Below are positions 47,474 through 58,208 of a DNA stretch of 64,000 nt, piece by piece. Numbering within the stretch: position 1 is the stretch's first letter; each line of letters opens with the position of its first letter. Below the pieces are notes generated by a model. The model saw only the letters and a program-made list of their open reading frames with translations. It was not told the origin of the DNA and did no database searches. Source of the stretch: Pithys albifrons albifrons (taxonomy: Eukaryota; Chordata; Aves; Passeriformes; Thamnophilidae); contig NC_092461.1 of NCBI RefSeq assembly GCF_047495875.1, forward strand, positions 68,684,299-68,748,298, given 5' to 3'. The translations under genes and the position numbers were made by a program.

Positions 47474-49991
47474 CTTAGCAAAGAGTAAAAAGAAATAACT
47501 TAAGCATCTGTTGCACTCTAATAAAACCTATAGCAAAAGACAAACTATTAAACAACTATGACACATCATCTCAATATTTAAAAATAAGAGGAGATCATTT
47601 TTTTTCTGAAATGGTTTTGAAAGCAGCCTTTTGAATGAAAAGGAATAGATACCTTTCCCAATTAGAGTTAATTAAAATGCTGTCAACATTATTGCTGTAG
47701 AGACTTCAGCAAGGGAAAAAAAATTAGAATTTTTCAGAAAGGTTCCTTCATGTGTCTTATTCACCCAGCATATGGAAGAAAAAGAAGTGTTGATATGAGC
47801 ACATTTCAGCTTGTGAGAAATGTCAATATGCCACAATATTTTTCAGTGCAGAATGTTTTCTTATTCTAAGAGGAGAAAGAAAAATAACTGTTTCTGGCAA
47901 AAACTGAAAAACAGAAATTAAGAATGCTTTATGGCATATGTATGTATCAGTACATATGTATCATATGAATATATGGAGCATCATACCAAGTTTTTTTAAT
48001 CTCTGTGAAATTCTGAGCATAAACTAGTGTTTATACATAAATTGATCCTGAGCTAAATAGCTTATTCTTACTATAAGAAAACATTAAAATAATTATATAC
48101 CTTACACTGTAGTACTACCAGCTCCACGAAAAGATGAAGTCCAGTTTTCTAAGCTATTTAAAGATAGACCAGACAACATATTTGAAAAAAATATTGCAGG
48201 AAGTACCCCTGCTTTGAAAAGGGCAGAGATAATTCACTCATACAATTGCTCATGACCTAACTCACTAAAATGTCCCAACCTTAAACCCAGTAAGCAAAAC
48301 CATCTTTGATTAGGAATTGTCACGGGGAGATGGTAGCATTATTTTGTCTTCAAAAGATTCTTACTATTTTTCCTTATGACAAAAACATTGAAAAGATTTT
48401 ATTAAATGTACTTTGAAACATAATGTTAGCACAATTTCCCTTTCAGAATAATATCTACATTCCTGAGCAGTTTATTGAAACTCAGACTTCATTTACTGTG
48501 CTTTATTTTTTCAAGAATTGAAAGAAGGAAGAATAAAGATGTTAGCTATTACATGCTGCAGAAATAAAGCATATCTTAATTAATTTTGTTCTGAACATTA
48601 TTTTATACTGATTTCAGTCTCTTCAAAAACATCAACATAATTATTTTCTAGTTATGGCTATAAGAATGAATTCTGAATCTAAATATGGAATTCAACCAAC
48701 TACACCTTCATTTATTTTTGACAGAAGAGGGAAATCTCAGACTCTCTGGAGGTTGAATCTTGTAAAATCACAATAAAATAGTATAGAAATTACCACACTG
48801 ACTCTAACTAGCAGTGTAAATACAGTGCTAACCTATATTTAAAACATATTATCCACAGTCTCCTATACTAACCTAGTTATTTCATACAAGGATTCAGCTA
48901 ATTCTGCTATGGAAACCATGAAATAAGAGGGCATGTCTTCTTAAAACCCAAATAATTTACATGTATCCCAATGCAGGGAAATTTTTAATTTCTTTCTATA
49001 CCTTGTCCTCCTATTTAAGGAGCATCTTTTCCTTACTTATATTAATGATGCTTTTTTCTATGTCAGTTTTGAGTCATTGTTCTGAGCTAATGAAGTAAAG
49101 CATACTAATAGATGTCACTGTTTTCAACTGCCAAGTTTCCATTCTGCATTTTATATTGTAATCCACTGTATCTTACAATACCTAAGAAGCAGTCTTAATT
49201 TTGATATATTTTTGGATGACTATTTCATCTGGCTACAAAGAAAAAATTAACAACCTGCCTACCATTTAAATGTCAGAGGGTTCAGCTCACTAATATCATG
49301 TATTGGACAGGAAAATTATTTTTTTCTCCAGCTTTTAAGGAGAGCAAACCATAAACATTATTGGACAAAAATGTTTCTGCAATTTGAAAGATTACTCTTT
49401 TCTTTGGAATTCTTTTTATTTTGCCAGTATAAAAAGATAAAGTTAATTTTTTTTTTTTTGTATAGTGAAGTGCCACGGCAATTTCAGTGTGATGTCAGAT
49501 TTTAGCTTCAGCATCTTGGACATCAGAAGATTGTCACTTTTGCTATTCACTGCTTTTCTTCACATGCCAACTTAAAAGGCACATACTTTCATCAAAATGC
49601 ATTTGTAGTGTCTAGCTTAGTTATTTGCCTTGGATCACTGAGTCTACAACATGTAACAGCCAATTTGGAGTTATGTGAATATTGCAATGGATGCCAGTGG
49701 GTACAGTTGTGAAAAGACACCACTGGATGTACTACATATGATGGCATATCTGTATATATGCCCTCGAGAAATCCAACCACGTTTACAAGATGTTTGTCAC
49801 TCGTCGCTATCCTAGCAAGTGTTTTGAGCAGTCTCTGAAGTCATCATTCTACAAGTGGTGTAACTTTTGCACATTAAAATTTGCATAATTTTAGACAGAA
49901 ATAACAACTGGAAGCAATAACCATAGAACATGGAAATAAAAACAAAATTTACAATAGAGACACAATAAGTGTTTTAGGTTTTAGTTTTCAC
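47474..49991 (-). other. intron between e3 and e4
   Basis: 2.5 kb, AT-rich. No exon or recognisable element found on either strand. Confidence 0.7.
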
Positions 49992-50233
49992 CTCACGGCA
50001 ATGCCAAGTCTCTCCTTCTCCAGCTTCTTCAATTTCTAGGCGAACTTTGAATATATTATTAAATTTTTTACTTAGTTCAATAGAAGTCTTGTAAATCTGT
50101 TCTTTTTTAAGGGATCCTTTGGGGAATATGACTGAAGTACAGGTTCCTTTTTCATCACATACAGTTAGAGACATTTTAGGGTTCATGGAACTAGAAGAAA
50201 TATCACTAGTTGTAACAAAGACATCCCAAACCC
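49992..50233 (-). CDS. RP1: PLAT gene exon e3 (first part of diverged PLAT B)
   Basis: Acceptor GTTTTAACAG, donor GTGAAA (non-optimal), phase 1 to 0; the first two bases complete a G|GG Gly codon from e2. Reads VWDVFVTTSDISSSSMNPKM, then SLTVCDEKGTCTSVIFPKGS, EQIYKTSIELSKKFNNIFKV and ends GEGETWHCRE. The V-W-D-V-F-V-T-T start and N-I-F-K-V-R-L-E-I centre fit PLAT, but GTDA is absent. Here the intron splits the domain after the W strand, not after FERG, so this exon fuses what are two exons in PLAT A, C and F. Confidence 0.88.
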
Positions 50234-50238
50234 CTGTT

Positions 50239-50262
50239 AAAACAAACAAACAAACAAAAAAG
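50239..50262. repeat. (CAAA)n simple repeat
   Basis: Tandem AAAC units immediately right of the e3 acceptor; on the minus strand they form a GTTT-type pyrimidine tract. Confidence 0.85.
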
Positions 50263-51170
50263 AAACAACAAAAAAATTATAGGGTTTGCAGAATATCCAA
50301 AATAATACAGCAATTTGTAACAGGCTGAATTAGTAAATGACTAGCAGCCCATTCCCACTTTTGTACTGAGCTCATATATTGGCATGTAACAGGTTCACTT
50401 ACTGTCATTGATTTACTGAGAAACAAAGCTGAACACTAGCCCTTCTGTAGCAGTATCAGATCCTTTAGAGATGGGCCAGTCCAAGAGCATTGTGGGGTTA
50501 GACTGCCAGTTCCATGTTCAAGACTTATAAAGAGCCATGCCTATCTGCTGGGGTTTTTTCCCCCTTACGTTTCCTCTGACGATTTTAAATATTTTTACAT
50601 ACTATTCACCATTCAAAAACAGGATATTTTTTACTAGACACTCCTGGTTCTCAGGTTTGCCTTTGGGCTGGGGACTATTTATTCACATTAACTTTTCGAT
50701 GATTTACTTAAATGAACAGGCTAAAATTTGCTCCATGCATATTATAAGAAGATGGTGATTAGATACTATGGTTCAGAGCTTGAGATGTGATACTTTTATC
50801 ACAGATTACCACAATTATCATGACTGCAAAGTTTAAAACTTTGTCTATTTCTTCTGGGAAAAAGTGATTTTTGCTGGTGGATTAAAAATAGTCCCATATA
50901 ATAGAGCACAGATTTGACTACTTTAGGAACCCAGGAAACACTAGGTGTTTTTACTAGATATTGCTTGAAGCACTTAGTCACTTAAGCATTATAAATTGAT
51001 GCCTATAGGGTTTTTTATTTTTTTTTAATTTTTATAGATTTTAGAAGTATTTGTTACTGTAGTAAAAAAGCAAAAGTAATGTGTTAATATTTCTGACAGC
51101 TTCAGTTCATTGTTTATGTATCCTAACCCCTACCACATATCAGTAGCTCAAATTCTTCTAGCTGTTTAGA

Positions 51171-51554
51171 TGTCTTTTCAAGGTAGAAAGCTGAATATCA
51201 GAAGGCCTGCAGAACAAGACATAAACAATAGCTACCCACCGTGGGTCTAAGAACACTGGAAAACCTCCAAGAGCCCTATGTGTGCTGAGCAAGACAAAAA
51301 TGAAGAACAGAGGGTCCCATGACCCCAGACTCAAATCCTGAGGAGGTGTGACCAGGGGCAGGACAGGGCTAGATGGAGAGATGTGTAAACTGGGGACTGG
51401 GTGGACATTATTATAAAAACCATGGAAATCAGTGTTCATGGGGGTGTGTCATCGTGTATTCCTAAAAGCCCTAAGCCTAGACATTAAAGAATCTACCTTT
51501 TTATCTTATCCCAAACTAACTTGTCTCGGAGTCCGTTTTTTGGCATCTCTCACA
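51171..51554 (+). mobile_element. LTR-like block 1 (probable endogenous retrovirus solo LTR)
   Basis: A GC-richer island with the order expected of an LTR: TATA-like ATTATAAAAACC near 51410, an ATTAAAGA signal near 51484, then CGGAGTCCGTTTTTTGGCAT and a TCTCACA end at 51554. The left edge is approximate. No internal coding region or target-site duplication seen. Assignment to an avian ERV family is by pattern only. Confidence 0.55.
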
Positions 51555-52557
51555 GAATCAAATGAATGTAGAGTCCCCTGAATCTCTCAAGGACTCCAGA
51601 CTGATACTAGGTAGGCTTCTAAATAATTTCTGTTACTCTGTGGAACAGATACTTAGTTAAACCTTCAATTAATAAGACATTTTTGAAGATCAAAAACTTG
51701 TACCCAACAAAAAAAATCTCAATGCTTTGTCTAGTTTTAATGTTTTAATTCATGAAAACAGAATATATGAAAAATTCAAGCTTTCAAAATCATGGTTCCG
51801 ATCTTAAAAAAAATATGAAAATCTGAGTCTTGAGTCACCTGGGGTGCTGCAGAACTGAGCAGAAGTTTTTTATTAGCATGACTTATCTCTGTTTATGCAA
51901 AGCAAAACAAAGTATTGATTTGATAATTTCAAATAGCTGTTTTGTAAAACAGGTTGTTTGAGTAATGGAAACCATGACTTTCTGAGTTTATGTCCATAAA
52001 CCTCCAAAGTTCACTTCCTAACCACAACAGAAAAGTCTTTGCCTCCTAATATAACTAATGCAAATAAAGCTTTATTACTTTAGATCAGATGAGGTGAAGG
52101 TAAAAATTTAGCACTCACCATCTGTAAAACCATCTAAAATTCTTCAAAATGATGACTTGATGAACAACCCTAAATGCCTACTGTTTTCACATCGATGAAC
52201 ATTAAATGTAAAAGAAACCAATTATATCCATGAAAAAATGGAAGTCAAATCAAAATTTATCATATCACCTGTGGCATAATCTAAGATGTTTTAGCCCTTT
52301 AAATATTAAGCCTTTAAACTTGATATCTAGATGCTCAGGAAGAGTGAATATGTCTGTTATGCAATGTGGGAAACACACCAAATTATGAAAAGTGGAAAGA
52401 GCGGGTTTTAATTGTGGATCTCAAGGACAGCGCTGGAGAAGCACCTTGAAGAGACCTGTTGCTGAAGTTTTAAAATTGTAGTTTTACTTGTAATAGGGGT
52501 TTTTAGTTGCAAAGTTTGTGTATCATCTCTCAGTCTGTTACCTCTTCCCTGCTGGGC

Positions 52558-53144
52558 TGTTACAACCACCACACCCTGTCCATTGTATCTCTTGGAGCTT
52601 TCTTTGTTCTCCTGATGACTCATCCCAGAAGTCCCATTAAACTGGTTTGTCTCCTCCCAGGCTGGGCAGCCTTCCCCCACACAGGGAACCCCGGGGATCT
52701 GAAAGCTCTCCCCTCTCTGCCAGCCACAGTAGGAGCCAAGGGAAACAAATCTGGGCTTGCCCTGCCAGTCCAAGCTGGTAAGCCCCATCTTTGGGATTCC
52801 CTATGCCTCGTAGCTGGAGTAGCAATTCCATTAGTTACTGTCCTAGTCTATCCCCAATCCCTGGTTTTCTATTGGTTATTACCCTCCGTTTCTCCTACTG
52901 GCTAGTTGAGGTATCTAAGACCCTTCCCCTTCCTGAGTTTTCACCCAATCCATCCCAGATCTGGCACCTTCCCCCGGAGAACTTATAAAAGCTGTGCGTA
53001 TATCACAATAAACCTCTCTTTGCCCAGACCTCTACACTGCTAACAGTGTTTCCTTCCTCTTCGCCCTCTTGGCTCTAGAGGCAGGCAGAGACCTCTCCCT
53101 TCCTTCTAATGCAGCACAATACAGTATCATACCCTGCTGTAACA
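52558..53144 (+). mobile_element. LTR-like block 2 (probable solo LTR)
   Basis: Starts TGTTACA and ends TGTAACA, a matching inverted terminal pair of TG..CA type, 587 bp apart. It has a TATA box in ACTTATAAAAGC near 52981, and an AATAAA signal in CACAATAAACCTC near 53006 followed by a C/T-rich R-U5-like region. No target-site duplication visible. No retroviral coding sequence beside it; the open frames here are chance. Confidence 0.65.
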
Positions 53145-53149
53145 CATAA

Positions 53150-54181
53150 ACTAAACTGTATAATCTCTGATAAATTTGTCAAGATCCAGTTTATAATAGC
53201 AGCTTCCTTCCTTCTCGTACAGTAGAGCCAGTGTCCACATGCTCCAAGACAGACCCATCACTGGCCAAGGCTGAGCCCACCACTGAGAGTGATAGCGTCT
53301 CTGGGATAAGGTATTTAAGAAAGGGAAGGAAAAAGGACCTGCACAACTGGAACTGGAAAATGGAAGAGTAAGCAAATGCAAGAGAAACAGCTCTGCAGAT
53401 CCCCAGGTCAGTGCAGAAGGAGAGGGAGGAGGTGCTGCATGTGCTGCAGCAGAGCTGCAGCCCATGGTGAAGACCATGGTGAGTCAGGCTGTCCCCCTCT
53501 GGCCCATGGGCAGCTGGAGCTCATGGTGGACACCACCATGTAGCAGGTGAATGTTTGAAGGATAATGTGGTCTCATGGAAGCCTGAGCTGCAGGACACTC
53601 CTGGCAGAACCTTATTGGCCTGTGGAGAGAGGAGCCCACACTGGAGCAAGTTTGCTCCTGAAGGACTACACCCTGAGGAAGGAACCCCCGCTGGAGCAGT
53701 TCAGGAAGAATTGCAGCCCATTGAAAGGACTGCCGTTGGAGAATTTTGTGGAGGACTGTCTCCTGTGGGAGAGATCCCATGCTGGAGCAAGGGAAAAGTG
53801 TGGAGTCCTCTCCCTGAAGAGGAAAGAGAGGCAGAGACATGTGAAGAACTGACCACAAATTCCATTTCCAATTCCCCCGAACTGCTGGATGGGAGGAGGT
53901 AGAGAAAATTGAGAGTGAAGTTTAGCTCACGAAGAAGAAGGGGAGAGTGTTTTTAGATCTGGTTTTATTTCTCATTGTTCTACTCATATTTGGTTGATAA
54001 TAAATTAAGCTAATTTCTTCAAGTCGAGTCTGTTTGGCCTGTGACAGTAATTGCTGAGTCTGTCTTATCTTGACCAAATGAGCCTTTTACTGTGTTTTTT
54101 TTCTCTCCTATCCAGCTGTGAAAAAGAATGATGAGTGCCCTTGATGGGCACCTGGGATCCAGTCAGGTTTAACCCAAGACA
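53150..54181 (+). mobile_element. LTR-like block 3 (avian ERVL-type LTR)
   Basis: About 1 kb containing GGTTTTATTTCTCATTGTTC and an AATAAATTAA poly(A) signal at 53999. It ends GTCAGGTTTAACCCAAGACA at 54181. I recognise the pattern TGGTTGATAATAAATTAAGC / AGTCGAGTCTGTTTGGCC as an abundant avian LTR family. The left edge abuts block 2 and is uncertain. Repeated CTGGAGCA / CCCACACTGGAGCA phrases inside are typical. No viral protein is encoded. Confidence 0.75.
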
Positions 54182-54775
54182 AAGAGTGCTGTGCTAAAAA
54201 TTAATTCTTTATTTCTTTCCCAGAAATCTTTTAATTCTGTCAGAATGGTATTAATAGACTGCTGAAACCCATTTTTTTATGACAACTTTGCTAGCTTAAA
54301 TAACACTTTACCCTCCCCGATGTTTAAACCACTGCTAATTTTATAGATCACAGCTGTGTCCATTTTGAGCTTTTGATTTGCTATTCTGCATCAGTCAAGT
54401 CTTTTCAATACCCTTTCACAATAAAGACTTGCCATATTCTCAGTTATCATATCTTCTTTACATCTATTCCAGCTTGAACCAATCCTTCTGTACAGAGATG
54501 GCAACAATTGCACACAGCATTCATGGTGAAATATCAGTTTCTCTGTAGAGGTCATAATTCACTTTGATTTTGACTGAAAATCCCTCCATACATTGTGGAG
54601 TCACAGTAACACCATAGCACTTTACTGCCTCACAAATTATCCTGTGATCATACAACAAACCCAGGTATTTCTCATAGTCCTGCTGATGAATGTGTGTAGC
54701 AGAAATCATTATGAAACATGGCAACACAGATCAAATATTGCTTTTAGAATTTAAGGTACTACTTCACAATTTAAA

Positions 54776-54796
54776 ACAAACAAACAAACAAACAAA
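54776..54796. repeat. (CAAA)n simple repeat
   Basis: Five tandem CAAA units in the e2-e3 intron. Confidence 0.9.
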
Positions 54797-54949
54797 AGCA
54801 ACCAATGAAAATTGGGAATGTGTATCAGAATTGAGAGTTCAAATATCTAGTTGGGTTTACACCTAACTGTACCTAAGCTTTTTGCCACAGAATTCAGTTC
54901 TCAAAGTTTATCATTGTCCTAGTTACAGGAGCTGAGACCAGTTTATCAC

Positions 54950-55646
54950 TGTGTGGGTGTAACCAAAACTGTGTATTCTACACCCTTTATGTCATTTCTC
55001 ATGAACCTTTAATAATAGGTCATTGGCAGCAGCTGCCCAAGGCACACCTGACAAGCTGGGTGTTAGAGAACACTGGGAGACAGGGGAGTGCTTCTTTGTT
55101 TTCACATCAGTGTGTGATAACTCCCCTCTTGGGAGGCATTAGCACCTTCACACCCAGCCTGAGGGGTCATGTTTGCTAATGGGCCTTCACAGATTCCAAA
55201 AATGTCACGAGACTCACAGAATCAAATCACCAATTGTGGAACTCCTTGCCTTGGAGGCAGGTACTGGGCATTTCCACCTGAACCTAAGCAAAAATAATCC
55301 TCAGATTTTGGGACTTGAGGTACCACTTGTCAGATGCAGAGGAGGACCAGAAACTCAACAGGACTTCCACTTTCAATCAGACTGTGACCATCACCCTCAC
55401 AAACAGGTCTTCCTTTCCCTTTAGTTTGTACTGGAGGGACAACATATAACTCAGCACAGGGGCTTATGACCACCATTCTCTTTGTGCCTCAGGGTGCTGG
55501 GTTATACCTCCGGTTTTAGTGGGTTAAACCCAATTTTTCTATGTATCATTGCATTTATTGTAATCTTTTTAGCAAATTGTAACTGAGTTGTAATCTCTTT
55601 TGAGTTGGGTTCATTTCTCTTGCTGGCTTACCTTTAAACCAGCACA
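54950..55646 (-). mobile_element. LTR-like block 4 (probable ERV LTR, minus strand)
   Basis: On the minus strand it begins TGTGCTGGTTTAAAGGTAAG at 55646 and continues through GAGATTACAACTCAGTTACA and TGGGTTTAACCCAC. The opening resembles avian ERVL LTR ends. The left edge near 54950 is a guess. No coding region or target-site duplication recognised. Confidence 0.5.
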
Positions 55647-57955
55647 ACCACACAACTTCTTCATTTCCTTATAGTGCTCTCAGCTTTGTAGCACCAACAG
55701 ATTTCATTAGCATCTTCATTCTCTGTTCTCTAGCTCTTTACAATTGTTCCTTTTACTGCTGCTTTTCACTTTCTTATGATTACCTAATTATTTCTGATAC
55801 AGCAAATAAAATTCAGTACTGAAATGTAGACAGATTAGATATCATTACTTGTGTCTTACTGAACAATATTTCTGGAGTATCATCTTACTATACAATCTAG
55901 TAAAGTCATGGTGCCTTCCTTCTCATTTCCCGTTTGAGTCTATTATCTTAACTATTCTTTTCTTCAAATTGTATTATAAAACTTTTCATGTGAACAATTA
56001 CTAGGTCTATATTCACCTACATTATGCTTTCGATGTTTTAGATGGAGGTATTACCTTTGCTATTGTCAAGTCATACTTTTTGAAATTTTAAAGTGTAATT
56101 TTCAAAAAATTAGTAATTTTTAAAATTGTTTTAAATCCTTGCTATTTTATCTGCCAATTCGTTTCCCAATTCTGTCCGTATTCTGGATGAACGACTACTC
56201 TGGTTTTCACTGTTTGACTATATGAAACTGGAAGTTCTATTTGCATTTTGGATTTGGAGATTTCTGATAACCTCATTCCCATTAGTACTTGTGTTTTTGC
56301 TCCCCTGGCCAACATTATTGTTCTTTAATGAAAAGAGAGATAAAGTATTCTATTTCTTTAGGGATTTTACCTGCATCATCTTCAATCTGTTGTTCCTCTG
56401 TAGTTACACATCTTTCCAGGTTCTTTTCATAAGTAAATGGTTGAAGAACCTTTACTATTTGTTTTCTTTTATAAAATCTGACTCAGCCTGGAATTTAGTA
56501 AGTCCCATTGTATCCATATAGTTTCTGATCCCTAAGGTATAGTGGTCTTTGTTGATCAGTCTTTTATTCCATTCCTCATACGCTCTTTTCTTACTTGTCA
56601 TATAATTTCTGAGTTATTAAACACCCAGACCAGAAATGATTATCAATAGGTACAGAGCTGAATATTGATAACCATAGACTTGAAATTATGAGCAAGTCTG
56701 CACTCAAATTTTTGAGGACTATATGTGTGTGTGAAACCAAGGAAGGAATATTTTTGCACGTTTATATTCTGACACTAATGAAGGTGCATAAACAAGGATG
56801 CACATTATCAGTGAAGAAAGATGTAACAGACTTTGACCAGCCTTGGGCTTCTGCTCTAAATTACCCTCAGGAGAACCTTGCCTTGCTCTGTGGATTATCT
56901 AGGAATCACCTATGGAATCTACTTATTAGAGACCTAAAATACTTACAGTGGTGCAATACAGCTATTTCTTATTCTTAAATTGACACTACTCTAGCTGCTC
57001 ATCCTAGGTTTATATTTTCATGGTATTCTGTTCTTCTCTTGCCTCAGAGATAATATTTTTCTATTTCCTTAGATGCCATGAGATATTCACTAGTGAACTA
57101 ACTACAGGTGGCTAAATACAAACTGATTTTGTCTGCAATTATGTATAATATAAAACTCTTGGAACATAAAAGGAAATATCCATGAGCATAGAAGTTAATA
57201 AAGATCAGTTTAAAAAATGGCTGATATGGAACACATATTCACACCTTCAGATTAGTTAAACTTTACATAGCTTCGTCTACCAGTTCTGATTCAGATTTCA
57301 TAAATGGACTCAAATCAACATTTTACACCTCTTCAAAAAAGTCATGTGAGAGTGCTAAGAAATCCAGCACCCAGGCAAAGCATAAAATACTTATGTTTTC
57401 AGTGTCTGAGTTTTTTCTGAATTTTGGTTGTTTTTTAATTAAACAATTTCTATTGGATATTGAGTTCAGGTCAACTAAATGTTTGCAAGAACTTGTGCCA
57501 TTGATGTAAGTAAAAAAGAAAAGTGCAAATAAAAGCAAATGCTTTCTGCAAGTACATGAACATACGGGAAAATCTTGTTCTGCTAAAAGAGTTTTTGTAT
57601 CTTTTCTGGTGATTTCATCACTGTTGCAGGAGCCTTCTGCTCTGCATTGACTGCCATATGGAACAACCTACCTCTTTCTGTTTCAGCTTTTTTCTAGCCT
57701 CAGCTGAAAACACAGTTCCTTCACTGCCTCCATCACCTAATATCTCCTTTCTGCTCTAGTCTTTCTTCCCTGAAATTGTAATTGTATTTACTAGCTCAGA
57801 GAAGTATTTAGAGAGACCATTTGTGTGAGAGATGCAATTCACACTCAAGATATATTGTTTCTGTACTTTGGTTTTAGCCTTAAAAACAACCAAAAATATT
57901 ATGAATTGCAATTAAAACAAAATCTGAAAGGATTTTTGAGAATTTTGAACCTTAC

Positions 57956-58208
57956 CATAAATCTTTTCTGTCAACATTCCATTCTTGACTTTCCCAAGAA
58001 GTTTCAATGTTCGTTCCATCTGTGCATCACCAACTCCACTGTCTAACCATTGTTGGCAAAGAAATACATGTTGGTCATCAGTCTTGCCTGATTCATGGAT
58101 GATAATTTGGTCCAGGTACCATCCAGCTCCGTAACCCACATTATGGTGCTCAACAAGAACTTTACTTAACTGTCCAAGGTCTACTGCTTTCATTTCAGAG
58201 ATACAAAC
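57956..58208 (-). CDS. RP1: PLAT gene exon e2 (second half of PLAT A)
   Basis: Acceptor TGCATTCTCAG, donor GTAAGG, phase 0 to 1. Encodes VCISEMKAVDLGQLSKVLVE, then GYGAGWYLDQIIIHESGKTD, HVFLCQQWLDSGVGDAQMER, and ends GMLTEKIY. All the late PLAT landmarks are present: A-V-D-L-G-x-L, G-W-Y-L-D-x-I-I-I, F-L-C-x-x-W-L-D, followed by a basic linker to PLAT B. Confidence 0.96.

Larger units (their letters stand above)
50234..57955 (-). other. intron between e2 and e3, rich in LTR sequence
   Basis: 7.7 kb. An AAAC-type repeat abuts the e3 acceptor (50239-50262). Four LTR-like blocks lie at about 51171-51554, 52558-53144, 53150-54181 and 54950-55646. The stretch 55650-57955 is AT-rich with nothing recognised. 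No exon seen. Confidence 0.7.

Noticed and set aside
52408..53902. Frames of 95-132 codons on both strands
   Set aside because: They lie within LTR-like blocks 2 and 3, overlap each other in several frames, and show no domain.
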